DNA of 64,000 nt from Muribaculum intestinale (GCF_002201515.1 NZ_CP021421.1:930001-994000); one strand, 5' to 3'; counted from the first letter of the stretch, positions 47,841-58,010 are shown. Numbers and translations are program-made. Notes: a model not told the origin generated them from the letters alone.

Positions 47841-48268
47841 AAATAAATAGTCTTTTGCTATTTAAAACATAAAATTACACTAAATGTTTTACCCCGCAAA
47901 ATATCCTGCGCTTATAGCACGGACGATGGCATGGCACGTGGTCGAATGTTTTGTCGCCGGGCTACGCCGGGCACACCCGAATACATCCGCACGACTACAC
48001 ACCCGACTATACCTCGCCCGACTGTGCCCGCGGTGAATACATACAAATATTTCATTTAATTATTTTACCTATTGAAAAATTATTATTTACTTTGCATAAA
48101 TAAACCATATTATAACCCAATCTTTTCATCTGACATCCGGACAAATCCCGACAAGGGCAGAGGCATAGCCGGCGAAAACGGCGGCTTACGGCCCGCATAA
48201 TCTATTCACGTCGTGTACCGTCGGTCGGTACGGGGGTCGTATCAAGAAACAAATCAATACACTATACC
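47841..48268 (+). promoter_or_regulatory. Intergenic region between tamB and the sialic acid operon, with a candidate promoter
   Basis: No gene seen. On the plus strand TTG at 48072-48074 and a TTACTTTG-like element ending at 48094 form the best promoter for the rightward operon, with a leader of about 170 nt. A short GC-rich inverted repeat (CGGGCTACGCCGGGC near 47956) lies nearer tamB. No promoter for tamB could be assigned with confidence. Confidence 0.45.
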
Positions 48269-49570
48269 ATGAGTTCCCTGACTAAAAAAAACTGGTATCC
48301 GTGGCTGGTCGTAGGTCTGCTATGGATTGTGGCGCTCCTCAACTATATGGACCGCCAGATGCTCTCTACGATGCGCGCCTCGATGGCCGTCGACATCGCC
48401 GACCTTGAATCTACCATCATGTTTGGAAAGGTAATGGCCGCATTCATGTGGATCTACGGATTCTGCAGCCCCATCTCCGGCATCATAGCCGACCGTGTCA
48501 ACCGCAAATGGCTCATCGTGGGCTCCCTGTTTGTGTGGTCGACCGTGACCCTCATGCTCGGCTATGCCACCACATTCCATGAAGTGTATGTGCTCCGCGC
48601 GATAATGGGCGTCAGCGAGGCCCTTTATATCCCTGCGGCCCTCTCTCTGATTGCCGACTACTTCACCGGAAAGCAGCTGAGCCTCGCCATAGGCATACAT
48701 ATGACAGGCCTCTACATGGGGCAGGCCATCGGCGGATTCGGTGCATTCGTGGCCGAGCGTCTCTCGTGGCAGGCCACATTCCACTGGTTCGGCATTATCG
48801 GCATAGTCTACGCCGTAATCCTCATCGCGTTCCTGTATGAAAAGCGTGTTGCCGCCGCAGAAGCCAAAGAGAAGACCTCTATCTCCCGGGCCATCAGCCA
48901 GGGCCTTGCCGGAGTGAAATCCTCGCTGGGCATACTTCTGGGCAACGCCGCGTTCTGGACGATACTCTTCTTCTTCGCGTCATGCTCCATACCCGGATGG
49001 TCGACAAAGAACTGGCTCCCCGAGCTGTTTGCCTCGTCGCTGGGCATATCGATGGTGGTGGCCGGCCCGATTGCCACAATCACTATCGCGATAAGCTCGT
49101 TTATCGGGGTGATGATCGGCGGTCCGCTTGCCGACAACTGGGCCCGCAGAAATGTGAAAGGGCGCATATACACCTCATCCATCGGGCTCTCGCTGATGAT
49201 ACCTGCCCTGGTGATGATGGGCTTCGGCTCGTCGCTCTTCGCCGCCATAGGAGCCGGAATACTCTTCGGACTGGGATACGGACTGTTTGACGCCAACAAC
49301 ATGCCTATACTCTGCCAGTTTGTGTCGTCGCGCAACAGAGGCTCGGCCTACGGCCTGATGAACATGTCGGGCCTGTTTATCGGCGCCTTTGCCACCGACT
49401 TCCTGGGCTCGCTCGCGGCTGAAGGTAAGATGGGTCTCGGATTTGCCATGATGGCCGCCGCGCTGGTGCTGGCGGTGCTCCTGCAGCTCACAGTATTGCG
49501 CCCGACCACTCTCAACATGACCGAGGAGGATGAAGCTCTGAAAAAGGACTCCAACCTTATCAGTGCATGA
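48269..49570 (+). CDS. nanT: MFS transporter, probable sialic acid (N-acetylneuraminate) importer
   Basis: 433 residues with about twelve hydrophobic helices. The early motif LNYMDRQMLSTM and the loop 2-3 motif GIIADRVNRKWLIVGS are typical of the anion/sugar-acid MFS group. A central cytoplasmic loop contains EAKEKTSISRAIS. The function is taken from context: the next two genes encode a sialic acid lyase-type aldolase and an N-acylglucosamine 2-epimerase, an arrangement known from the nan clusters of Bacteroides and Tannerella. It would take up free sialic acid across the inner membrane. Related transporters for other sugar acids are the main alternative. Confidence 0.78.
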   Translation: MSSLTKKNWYPWLVVGLLWIVALLNYMDRQMLSTMRASMAVDIADLESTIMFGKVMAAFMWIYGFCSPISGIIADRVNRKWLIVGSLFVWSTVTLMLGYATTFHEVYVLRAIMGVSEALYIPAALSLIADYFTGKQLSLAIGIHMTGLYMGQAIGGFGAFVAERLSWQATFHWFGIIGIVYAVILIAFLYEKRVAAAEAKEKTSISRAISQGLAGVKSSLGILLGNAAFWTILFFFASCSIPGWSTKNWLPELFASSLGISMVVAGPIATITIAISSFIGVMIGGPLADNWARRNVKGRIYTSSIGLSLMIPALVMMGFGSSLFAAIGAGILFGLGYGLFDANNMPILCQFVSSRNRGSAYGLMNMSGLFIGAFATDFLGSLAAEGKMGLGFAMMAAALVLAVLLQLTVLRPTTLNMTEEDEALKKDSNLISA

Positions 49571-49603
49571 CAATAAAACCTAAGCTATTCATAATATCTG
49601 ACA

Positions 49604-50521
49604 ATGGAAAAAATCAAAGGGTTAATCGACGCTCCGTTCACCCCGATGCATGCCAACGGAGACATCAATCTCGAAGTAATACCGGCATATGCCGACATGC
49701 TTGTAAAGAACGGCCTCAAGGGCGTGTTTATCAACGGCTCGTCAGGCGAAGGCTACATGCTCACCCCCGAAGAGCGCATGGCCGTGGCCGAGAAATGGAT
49801 GGCCTCAGTGCCCGAGGGATTCAAGGTAATAGTGCATGTAGGCAGCTGCTGTCTGCGCGAAAGCGTTGCCCTTGCGGCCCATGCCGAGAAAATCGGAGCA
49901 TGGGGCATCGGCTCGATGGCGCCTCCGTTCCCGAAAATCGGACGCATCGAGGAGCTGGTGAAATACTGCGAGGAGATAGCCGCCGCCGCTCCCTCGCTCC
50001 CATTCTACTACTACCACATACCCGCCTTCAACGGCGCGTTCCTCCCCATGATCGAGCTGCTCAAGGCTGTCGACGGACGCATACCCAACTTCGCCGGCAT
50101 CAAATACACATTTGAAAGCCTCTATGAGTACAACCAGTGCCGCCTGTACAAGGACGGCAAGTTTGACATGCTCCACGGACAGGACGAGACCATCCTCCCC
50201 TCGCTGGCACAAGGCGGCGCACAGGGAGGCATCGGCGGCACCACCAACTACAACGGCCGCGAGCTCACCGGCATCATCGAAGCATGGGAGAAAGGCGATA
50301 TCGAGACTGCCCGCGAGAAGCAGAATTTCTCTCAGGCCGTAATCAACGTCATCTGCAACTACCGCGGCAACATCGTGGGCGGAAAGCGCATCATGAAGCT
50401 CATAGGCCTCGACCTCGGCCCCAACCGCACACCCTTCCGCAACATGACCGACGAGGAGGAAGCCTCCATGAAGCAGGAACTCGAGGCAATCGGATTTTTC
50501 GAACGCTGCAATAAACTCTAA
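49604..50521 (+). CDS. nanA: N-acetylneuraminate lyase (DapA-family aldolase)
   Basis: 305 residues of the class I aldolase DHDPS/NAL family. Visible residues are the GSSGEGYML loop near residue 47, the catalytic tyrosine region FYYYHIPAF, and the Schiff-base lysine Lys167 in FAGIKYTFES. The GIGGTTNYNG segment belongs to the C-terminal half of the barrel. The GSSGE form favours neuraminate lyase over dihydrodipicolinate synthase. It splits sialic acid into N-acetylmannosamine and pyruvate in the cytoplasm. It lies 33 bp after the transporter and 20 bp before the epimerase, clearly one operon. Confidence 0.9.
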   Translation: MEKIKGLIDAPFTPMHANGDINLEVIPAYADMLVKNGLKGVFINGSSGEGYMLTPEERMAVAEKWMASVPEGFKVIVHVGSCCLRESVALAAHAEKIGAWGIGSMAPPFPKIGRIEELVKYCEEIAAAAPSLPFYYYHIPAFNGAFLPMIELLKAVDGRIPNFAGIKYTFESLYEYNQCRLYKDGKFDMLHGQDETILPSLAQGGAQGGIGGTTNYNGRELTGIIEAWEKGDIETAREKQNFSQAVINVICNYRGNIVGGKRIMKLIGLDLGPNRTPFRNMTDEEEASMKQELEAIGFFERCNKL

Positions 50522-50541
50522 CCGAACAAGCACAGTCACAG

Positions 50542-51723
50542 ATGATTGACAAGGAATACCTAAGCCAATGCTCCGAGAGATACAAGGCCGACCTTAAGGG
50601 CAACATCATGCCATTCTGGATTGAGAAAGGCCTCGACCCGGTATACGGCGGAGTATATACATGCCTCGACCGGCAGGGCAACATAATGGATACCACCAAA
50701 TCGGTGTGGTTTCAGGGCCGATTCGGATTCATAGGCTCGTTTGCGTTCAACAATATCGAGAAAAACCCGCAGTGGCTCGACGCCTCGCGCAGTTGTATCG
50801 AGTTTATCGAGGCCCACTGCTCCGACCCCGAGGACGGACGCATGTATTTTGAAGTGATGGCCGACGGCACCCCTCTGAGAAAACGCCGCTACGTATTCTC
50901 CGAATGCTTCGCCGCGATAGCCATGAGCGAATACGCCCTGGCATCGGGCGACATGACATATGCCGCCAAGGCCCTCGCCCTGTTCAAGGAGATACGCCGG
51001 TTTATTTCCACCCCGGGGATACTCCCCCCGAAGTATCTCCCCACACAGCCCGCTATCGGCCACTCGATAACCATGATTCTTATCAACACGGCGTCGTGCA
51101 TACGCAAGGTCATCTCCGACCCCGAGCTCGACAGCCAGATTGACGAGTCAATCGAGAAGATCAAGCTGTTTATCCACCCCGAATACAAGGCCCTGCTTGA
51201 GACCGTGACCCCCGAGGGCAACCTCATCGACACATGCTCGGGACGCACAATCAACCCCGGCCACTGCATCGAGACGGCATGGTTCCTGCTTGAGGAAGCA
51301 CGCCACCGCAACTGGGACAAGCAGCTCGTGGAGATGGCGACACAAATACTCGACTGGTCGTGGGACTGGGGATGGGACGAGGAGTTCGGCGGAATAATCA
51401 ACTTCCGCGACTGCCGCAATTTCCCGCCTCAGGATTATTCGCAGGACATGAAGTTCTGGTGGCCCCAGTGCGAGACAGTAATCGCTACCCTCTACGCCTA
51501 CATAGCCACCGGCAACGAGAAATATCTCGACATGCACCGCAAAGCCAACGAGTGGATGTACGCGCATCTGCCCGACGCCGAGTATCCCGAGTGGTACGGC
51601 TACCTCCACCGCGACGGCTCTGTGGCACAGCCTGCCAAAGGCAACATCTTCAAGGGTCCGTTCCACATACCGCGCATGCTCGTCCAGGCATCGAAACTCT
51701 GCGACGAGATACTCGCCATGTAA
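50542..51723 (+). CDS. nanE: N-acylglucosamine 2-epimerase
   Basis: 393 residues of the AGE (renin-binding protein) alpha6/alpha6-barrel family, the type used by Bacteroidetes in place of the unrelated NanE of enterobacteria. Conserved parts include FQGRFGFIGSFAFN, the region around CSGRTINPGHCIETAWFLLE with the catalytic histidine, and FWWPQCETV with EWYGYLHRDG near the C-terminus. It converts N-acetylmannosamine to N-acetylglucosamine, which then enters amino sugar catabolism. It is the third gene of the nan operon. No sialidase, esterase or SusC/D pair for sialoglycans is present beside it. Confidence 0.9.
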   Translation: MIDKEYLSQCSERYKADLKGNIMPFWIEKGLDPVYGGVYTCLDRQGNIMDTTKSVWFQGRFGFIGSFAFNNIEKNPQWLDASRSCIEFIEAHCSDPEDGRMYFEVMADGTPLRKRRYVFSECFAAIAMSEYALASGDMTYAAKALALFKEIRRFISTPGILPPKYLPTQPAIGHSITMILINTASCIRKVISDPELDSQIDESIEKIKLFIHPEYKALLETVTPEGNLIDTCSGRTINPGHCIETAWFLLEEARHRNWDKQLVEMATQILDWSWDWGWDEEFGGIINFRDCRNFPPQDYSQDMKFWWPQCETVIATLYAYIATGNEKYLDMHRKANEWMYAHLPDAEYPEWYGYLHRDGSVAQPAKGNIFKGPFHIPRMLVQASKLCDEILAM

Positions 51724-51859
51724 ACGTAGCCACGCCCCCCTGCCAGGGGGACACACAATATCGTTTCATCCTGCCGGCCACGACCACGACATCACCGTCA
51801 CTGCGTGAGCCGCCCGGAATATTGCCATAACCAAATGTACCTTTCTCTCTTTGACTGAG

Positions 51860-53158
51860 ATGGAGCGACTGATGCAATACATATGGCAACACCGCCTGTG
51901 GATGCCCGCCGACATGAAAACTGTCGACGGGCGCCGCGTGCAGGTGCTCGACCCCGGACGCCTCAACACCGACGCAGGGCCCGACTTCTTCAACGCAAAA
52001 GTAATAATCGACGGACAGAAATGGGCCGGCGACATTGAAATCCACGTCAGGGCATCGGACTGGCACCGCCACCGCCACGACCACGACCCGGCATACCGGT
52101 CGGTGATACTGCATGTCGTGGCACGCGACGACGCGGCGATTCAACGCCCCGACGGACAGACCATACCGCAGATGCGCATGGAGTGCGACCCGGGGTTTCA
52201 CCACAGCTACACCGCGCTGGTAGGCCACTCGGCCTCATCATCTCTGCCTTGCGCGTCGGAGATACGCTCAATCGAAAACATACACCTCCACGGATGGCTC
52301 GACCGCCTTGCCTTCGAGAGACTCCACGCCAAGGCCGACCGCATAGAGCGGCTGCTCCGACGCACCAACGGCGACTGGGAGGAAGCATGCTTCATAACAC
52401 TCGCACGCGCTCTGGGATTCGGCGTAAACTCCGACCCGTTGGAACGGCTCGCCGCCTCCATTCCCCTGGCCGCCATAGGCAAGCACAGCGATTCGCCGCT
52501 GTCAATAGAGGCTATGCTCCTGGGGCAGGCCGGCCTGATTCCACCGGCCGACACGTCATCATCCGACAGATACGCCTCCCTGCTGAGACGCGAATATGAA
52601 TTCCTCGCCCACAAATTCTCGCTCACACCGCTGGATAATCCAGGGTGGAAAATGGCACGCATGCGTCCGGCCAACTTCCCCCACAGGCGTATCGCCTTTC
52701 TCTCGGCAATGCTGCTGGGAGGATTCAAATTCATGAGTGCCATCACATCAGCCACCGGTACCGAAGAGATTCTGAAGATATTCAACGCCCCGATTACAGG
52801 ATACTGGGAGTCGCACTACCATTTCGGAAAAGAGTCGCCCGGCCTCCCGACCATGCTCAGCCTGTCGTCGAAACGCATACTCGCCATCAACGTGGCCGCA
52901 CCCATACTCTACGCCTGGGGAACGACACACAACCTGCGCCGGTGGCAGGACGCCGCCGTAGCCCTGCTCCAGGACATTCCGGCGGAAAGCAACTCAATAA
53001 CATCGCTGTTCGGCTCAGCCGGCATAAAGTGTACCGACGCATTCACATCGCAGGCCCTGATACAGCTGCGGCGCGAATACTGCGAAAGCCGCAAATGTCT
53101 CTACTGCCGCATAGGCCACCGCATGCTGGCGCGAAAATCAATAGCCCGCAACCAATAG
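51860..53158 (+). CDS. DUF2851 family protein
   Basis: 432 residues from the ATG giving MERLMQYIWQHRLW; a TTG three codons upstream is possible. The start resembles the DUF2851 family strongly: QVLDPGRLNTDAGPDFFNAKV, GDIEIHVRASDW and VILHVVARDDA. The function of the family is unknown; it is widespread in Bacteroidetes as a single cytoplasmic protein. No signal peptide or membrane helix. A TACCTTTC element about 20 bp upstream suggests its own promoter, so it is probably not part of the nan operon that ends 136 bp before it. Confidence 0.85.
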   Translation: MERLMQYIWQHRLWMPADMKTVDGRRVQVLDPGRLNTDAGPDFFNAKVIIDGQKWAGDIEIHVRASDWHRHRHDHDPAYRSVILHVVARDDAAIQRPDGQTIPQMRMECDPGFHHSYTALVGHSASSSLPCASEIRSIENIHLHGWLDRLAFERLHAKADRIERLLRRTNGDWEEACFITLARALGFGVNSDPLERLAASIPLAAIGKHSDSPLSIEAMLLGQAGLIPPADTSSSDRYASLLRREYEFLAHKFSLTPLDNPGWKMARMRPANFPHRRIAFLSAMLLGGFKFMSAITSATGTEEILKIFNAPITGYWESHYHFGKESPGLPTMLSLSSKRILAINVAAPILYAWGTTHNLRRWQDAAVALLQDIPAESNSITSLFGSAGIKCTDAFTSQALIQLRREYCESRKCLYCRIGHRMLARKSIARNQ

Positions 53159-53452
53159 CCACATCCGCCACACACATCCCCGGCCCTCCCCCACCGCGCG
53201 GATGGCAACAGGCTGTCCTGTCGGGACATTCTCGGGACAATCGGGACAGTGTCCGCATCTGTCCACACAGTTTTCGGACAGGACACCTCACCTTCAGGCA
53301 ATGCCACCCAGGCGGATGCGGCGATACAACCCCGTAAAAAGAAATGCCCCTGCGGAGCAGCCACGCCAAGGCGACTGTCGACCCGCAGGGGTTCTGAACT
53401 TAAACTTATCTGAGGGTTGCCATCCTTGTCACCCCTCGCATGCCATGGTGGA
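53159..53452. other. Gap with three TCGGGACA direct repeats
   Basis: Between the convergent DUF2851 and xylose transporter genes. TCGGGACA occurs at 53221, 53232 and 53241, with a related TCGGACA at 53274. A CCCCTGCGG/CCGCAGGGG pair near 53346-53393 closes a large loop and may mark transcript ends. No gene is seen. Confidence 0.4.
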
Positions 53453-54973
53453 TTACTCGGCGGCCACGGCACGATTGGCGGGAGCCGGGCCTTTGCCGTC
53501 GCGCTTGCGCCAGAGGGCCGACATCTCCTCAAGAGTCTTGCCCTTGGTCTCAGGCACGAGCTTGTAGACAAACCATGCGGCTACTACGCATATCACTCCG
53601 TAGAGGGCGTAGGCAAACATGTGGCCGAAGCGGTCGCCCATGCCGAACGCCTCCATGTTGTACATGGGCACGAAGGTCGACGACACGATGAAGTTGAATA
53701 TCCACTGGAAGGCCACGGCGATAGCCATGGCGGCGCCACGGATGGTGTTGGGGAATATCTCGGCGATGAGCACCCAGCAGATGGGACCCCATGAGAACAT
53801 GAACGAAGCGGAGTAGACCATGATGCACACTACCGACACAAGGGGATGCAGCTCGAAGAGATTGACGGCGGCTACGCCCAGGGCGCCGATGGCCATGCCT
53901 ATGGAGCCTGTGATGAGTAGGGGCTTGCGTCCCCACTTCTCTACGGTGAACACGGCCACGAGGGTGAAGGCGATGTTGATGATGCCCATGATTACGGTCT
54001 GCACCATCGGGTTGCCCATGTGCATGGAGTCGAAGATGCGCGGAGCGAAGTAGAGCACGGCGTTGATGCCCACTGCCTGCTGGAACACCGAGAGCATGAT
54101 GCCCAGGAAGATTACCATCACGCCGAACGAAAAGAGTTTCTCGCTCTTTACCTCGACGGTGGCCTTGATTTCGGCCAGTGTCTCGCGTGCCTTGGCAAGG
54201 CCGTTGATGCGCGAGAGCACCATGAGGGCGCGCTCGTCGCGGCCTACAAGCGAGAGGTAGCGCGGCGACTCGGGCACGAAGCATACCAGCACTGTGAACA
54301 GGCCGGCCACGATAGCCTCGGAGCCGAACATGTAGCGCCATCCGCGGTCGATGGTCCAGGCGGCGTCGGAGAGGTTGACGATGTTGTAGATGTTTTCAGC
54401 GGTCTTCTCGATGATGGGGTTGGCGTGGTCGCCGAGAATCATGAAGTTGACGAAGTAGACCACGAGCTGGCCGAAGATGATGGCAAACTGGTTCCACGAC
54501 ACGAGGGTGCCTCGGATGTTGGAGGGAGCCACCTCGGCGATATACATGGGGCACACGGCTGAGGCGAGGCCTACGCCTATGCCTCCGATGATGCGGTAGG
54601 CGTTGAACATCCACAGCAGGCTGTAGCTGGGCCGGCCGTGCGTGAAGAGGATAAACTCGGGCTCATAGCTGCCGAGGGCCGACACGAAGAAGAGGATGCC
54701 GGCGAGGATAAGCGAGCGCTTGCGTCCGAGATACTGGGCGCAGAAGCCCGACACGGCGGCACCGATGATGCATCCCAGCAGGGCGCTCGACGAGGTGATG
54801 CCATGGATTACGTCGGTGTACACAAAGTCGGAGGCACCCACGAAGAATGCCTGCAGACCCTTCTCGGCTCCGGATATCACAGCGGTGTCGTAGCCGAAGA
54901 GCAGTCCTCCCATTACGGCGACCAGCACTATGGAAAACAGGTAGGCTTTACTGCCTTTTTCTGGATAATTCAT
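53453..54973 (-). CDS. xylE: MFS sugar:proton symporter, XylE-like
   Basis: 506 residues with about twelve membrane helices. Sugar porter signatures are visible: GYDTAVISGAE in helix 1, GRKRSLILAG in loop 2-3, RIIGGIGVGLASAVCPMYIAE, PESPRYL after helix 6, QQAVGINAVLYFAP in helix 7, GRKPLLITGS and VPETKGKTLEE near the end. These match E. coli XylE and its relatives, which import D-xylose with protons. It is the last gene of a leftward nudix-xylB-xylA-xylE group, so xylose is the likely substrate. The 180-bp gap to xylA may hold a further control point; no promoter was assigned. Confidence 0.92.
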   Translation of the reverse strand: MNYPEKGSKAYLFSIVLVAVMGGLLFGYDTAVISGAEKGLQAFFVGASDFVYTDVIHGITSSSALLGCIIGAAVSGFCAQYLGRKRSLILAGILFFVSALGSYEPEFILFTHGRPSYSLLWMFNAYRIIGGIGVGLASAVCPMYIAEVAPSNIRGTLVSWNQFAIIFGQLVVYFVNFMILGDHANPIIEKTAENIYNIVNLSDAAWTIDRGWRYMFGSEAIVAGLFTVLVCFVPESPRYLSLVGRDERALMVLSRINGLAKARETLAEIKATVEVKSEKLFSFGVMVIFLGIMLSVFQQAVGINAVLYFAPRIFDSMHMGNPMVQTVIMGIINIAFTLVAVFTVEKWGRKPLLITGSIGMAIGALGVAAVNLFELHPLVSVVCIMVYSASFMFSWGPICWVLIAEIFPNTIRGAAMAIAVAFQWIFNFIVSSTFVPMYNMEAFGMGDRFGHMFAYALYGVICVVAAWFVYKLVPETKGKTLEEMSALWRKRDGKGPAPANRAVAAE

Positions 54974-55154
54974 TGATGTTGGATATTAAGAGGCAGTGAA
55001 AACCGCCTTTAAGGTTAAGAATCTCTTGGCGGGCATCTATCTTTGTGCATGTATGCGCCGCGCGATTGCCGTTTCGATAAAAACGACCTACTCCGGTCTG
55101 CCGAAGCGGGCCGGAGCGGTCATATGCGGGGTTGTTATATCAGGGAGCAGAGCA

Positions 55155-56471
55155 TTAAGCGTACATGTTGACGATTGCCTCGTAGAGTTCCTGTTTGCCT
55201 GATGTGGTGGCGGGCTCGCCCTGTGTGCGGGCATATTCTACCACCTGCTCGAGGGTGAGCTTGCCGTCCTCGAATTCCTTGCCCTTGCCGGCATCGAAGC
55301 TGGCGTAGCGCTCGGCGAGCATCTTCTTGTAGGGCGACTTCTCAAGCACGTCGGCTGCGCTGAGGAGGGCGCGGGCCATGGCATCCATGCCTGCGATGTG
55401 GGCGATGAAGATATCCTCGAGGTCGGTGGAGTTGCGGCGTGTCTTGGCGTCGAAGTTTGTGCCGCCGTTGCCGAGGCCTCCGTTGCGGATAATCTGCATC
55501 ATGGCCTGGGTGAGCTCGTAGTTGTCGATGGGGAACTGGTCGGTATCCCAGCCATTCTGGTAGTCGCCGCGGTTGGCATCGATAGAGCCGAGCATACCGT
55601 TGTCGACAGCTACAGCGAGCTCATGCTCGAATGTGTGGCCGGCGAGGGTGGCGTGGTTTACCTCGATGTTGACTTTGAAGTCCTTGTCGAGTCCGTGGGC
55701 CTTGAGGAATCCGATTACGGTCTCGGTGTCAACGTCGTACTGGTGCTTGGAGGGTTCCATGGGCTTGGGCTCGATGAGGAATGTGCCGGTGAAGCCTTTT
55801 GAGCGGGCATAGTCGCGGGCGATTGTGAGCATCATGGCCAGGTGTTCCTTCTCGCGCTTCTGGTCGGTGTTGAGGAGGCTCATGTAGCCTTCGCGTCCGC
55901 CCCAGAACACGTAGTTCTGACCGCCGAGGGCAATTGTGGCGTCGATAGCGTTCTTAATCTGCACGGCAGCGCGGGCCACTACGTCAAAGTCGGGGTTGGT
56001 GGCTGCGCCATTCATATAGCGGCCGTTGCCGAATACGTTGGCGGTGCCCCAGAGGTTCTTGATGCCTGTCTGGGCCATCTTCTCCTTGAGGTAGGCTACG
56101 ATTTCGTTCATGCGGCCTTCGTAGTCGTCGATATCGGTGAGGTCGCCGATGAGGTCGGTGTCGTGGAAGCAGAAGTATTCAACGCCGAGTTTTTGCATAA
56201 TCTCGAATCCGGCGTCGGCGCGCTGCTTGGCGGCTGTCATTGCGTCGGGAGCCTCGTTCCAGGGGAATTTCTTGGTGCCTGTGCCGAACTGGTCGCCGCC
56301 TTCGGCGCAGAGTGTGTGCCACCATGCCATTGCAAACTTGAGCCATTCTTTCATGGGCTTGCCGAGCACCACGCGCTCTGCGTCGTAGTAGCGGAATGCC
56401 ATGGGGTTGTAGCTCTGGGGACCTTCATAGGCGATTTTGCCTACCGAGGGAAAATACTCTTTTGTTGCCAT
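55155..56471 (-). CDS. xylA: Xylose isomerase
   Basis: 438 residues, the usual length of the class II enzymes of Bacteroidetes. Typical segments are FCFHDTDLI with the catalytic His, NYVFWGGREGYMSLLNTD, LIEPKPMEPSKHQYD (metal ligand Glu), VNIEVNHATLAGHTFEHE and SIDANRGDYQNGWDTDQFP. It converts D-xylose to D-xylulose with two divalent metal ions in the cytoplasm. It lies 36 bp after xylB and belongs to the same transcript. Confidence 0.97.
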   Translation of the reverse strand: MATKEYFPSVGKIAYEGPQSYNPMAFRYYDAERVVLGKPMKEWLKFAMAWWHTLCAEGGDQFGTGTKKFPWNEAPDAMTAAKQRADAGFEIMQKLGVEYFCFHDTDLIGDLTDIDDYEGRMNEIVAYLKEKMAQTGIKNLWGTANVFGNGRYMNGAATNPDFDVVARAAVQIKNAIDATIALGGQNYVFWGGREGYMSLLNTDQKREKEHLAMMLTIARDYARSKGFTGTFLIEPKPMEPSKHQYDVDTETVIGFLKAHGLDKDFKVNIEVNHATLAGHTFEHELAVAVDNGMLGSIDANRGDYQNGWDTDQFPIDNYELTQAMMQIIRNGGLGNGGTNFDAKTRRNSTDLEDIFIAHIAGMDAMARALLSAADVLEKSPYKKMLAERYASFDAGKGKEFEDGKLTLEQVVEYARTQGEPATTSGKQELYEAIVNMYA

Positions 56472-56507
56472 AATGTTTAATGGATTTTGGGATTATATGT
56501 ATGTTGA

Positions 56508-58010
56508 TTAATTTTCAGAGTTCTGTGCCATGACTGCGGCGAGGCGCTCCTTCCACAGGGCATATGCCTCGGCGTAGGCTGCGGCGTCGGCGGCCACGGG
56601 CTCGATTATCTCGATGCGGTCGAGTGTGGCGAATGCCTCGTTGTTGTCGCGGTATATGCCGGCTCCGATTCCGGCGCCCTTGGCCGCTCCGACCGAACCG
56701 TCGGTGTTGAACAGCTCGATTGTGGCCCCGCTGACTCCGGCGAGGGTCTCGCGGAAGAGAGGCGAGAGGAACATGTTGGCGTGGCCGGCGTGTATCTTGT
56801 TGAGCTTCATGCCCATCTGCTGCATTACCTCCATGCCGTACATGAACGAGAATACGATGCCCTCCTGGGCGGCGCGCAGAAGGTGGCTCTTGTTGTGGCG
56901 CAGGAAGTTGACACCATGTATCGATGAGCCTGTCTCACGGTTGCGGAGCACACGCTCGGCTCCGTTGCCGAAGGGGAGTATGCTCACGCCCTCGGCTCCG
57001 ATGGGAGCCTGGGAGGCCACGTCGTTCATTTCGGCATAGCCTATCCCCTCGGGGGCCACATTGCGCTTCATCCATGAGTTGAGGATGCCTGTGCCGCTGA
57101 TGCAGGTCATTACACCCAGGCGGGGCTCTGCAGTGGTGTGGTTGACATGGGCGAAGTTGTTGACACGCGACTGGGGGTCGTAGCTTACATCGCCGATTAT
57201 GCCGTAGACCACACCCGAGGTGCCTGCGGTAGAGGCTACCTCACCGGGGTTGAATACATTGAGCGACAGAGCGTTGTTGGGCTGGTCGCCGGCGCGGTAT
57301 GTGACGGGGATACCCTCGGCGAGGCCAAGTTCGGCGGCAGCCTCGGCTGTGACGGTGCCCTGGACGGAGAATGTAGGCACGATTTCGGGCAGTATGTCGG
57401 CGGGAAATCCGAGGTAATCCATCAGGAAGGCAGCGGGAGCACCCTCCTTGAAGTCCCAGAGCATCATCTCCGAGAGGCCGCTCACGGTGGTGGCCACACG
57501 GCCTGTGAGACGCATGGCGATGTAGTCGCCCGGGAGGAGGATTTTCCATATGCGGTCGAACTGCTCGGGCTCGTTCTCCTTGATCCACGCGAGCTTGGTG
57601 GCGGTGAAGTTGCCGGGAGAGTTGAGCAGATGGCCCAGACAGAGGTCGGCGCCGAGTTCGCCGAATGCCTTTTCGCCGTAGGGCACTCCGCGGGAGTCAC
57701 ACCATATGATGGCCGGACGTATGACATTGCATGCGCTGTCGATGCATACCAGCCCGTGCATCTGATAGGAAATGCCGATGGCGGATATGTCGCGGGGGTC
57801 GACCTTCGACTCGGCCATGATGGCCTCTGTGGCCTCGCGCAGGTGTTTCCACCACTCCGAGGGGTGCTGTTCGGCCCAGCCTGTGCGCACCGAGATAATC
57901 TCGGCCTCGGTCTTGGGGAAGAACGCGGTGCTTACGCATTTGCCTGTATCGGCGCTTACGAGGGAAGCCTTCACTGAAGAACTGCCTATGTCATATCCTA
58001 AAAGATACAT
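56508..58010 (-). CDS. xylB: Xylulokinase (FGGY family)
   Basis: 500 residues of the FGGY carbohydrate kinase family. The N-terminal domain starts LLGYDIGSSSVKASLV (phosphate binding) and contains YQMHGLVCID (substrate contact region). The C-terminal domain has the STAGTSGVVYG segment and the FGGY signature-like GIVFSFMYGMEVM. It phosphorylates D-xylulose, sending it to the pentose phosphate pathway. It lies 108 bp after the Nudix regulator gene and 36 bp before xylA. Confidence 0.95.
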   Translation of the reverse strand: MYLLGYDIGSSSVKASLVSADTGKCVSTAFFPKTEAEIISVRTGWAEQHPSEWWKHLREATEAIMAESKVDPRDISAIGISYQMHGLVCIDSACNVIRPAIIWCDSRGVPYGEKAFGELGADLCLGHLLNSPGNFTATKLAWIKENEPEQFDRIWKILLPGDYIAMRLTGRVATTVSGLSEMMLWDFKEGAPAAFLMDYLGFPADILPEIVPTFSVQGTVTAEAAAELGLAEGIPVTYRAGDQPNNALSLNVFNPGEVASTAGTSGVVYGIIGDVSYDPQSRVNNFAHVNHTTAEPRLGVMTCISGTGILNSWMKRNVAPEGIGYAEMNDVASQAPIGAEGVSILPFGNGAERVLRNRETGSSIHGVNFLRHNKSHLLRAAQEGIVFSFMYGMEVMQQMGMKLNKIHAGHANMFLSPLFRETLAGVSGATIELFNTDGSVGAAKGAGIGAGIYRDNNEAFATLDRIEIIEPVAADAAAYAEAYALWKERLAAVMAQNSEN

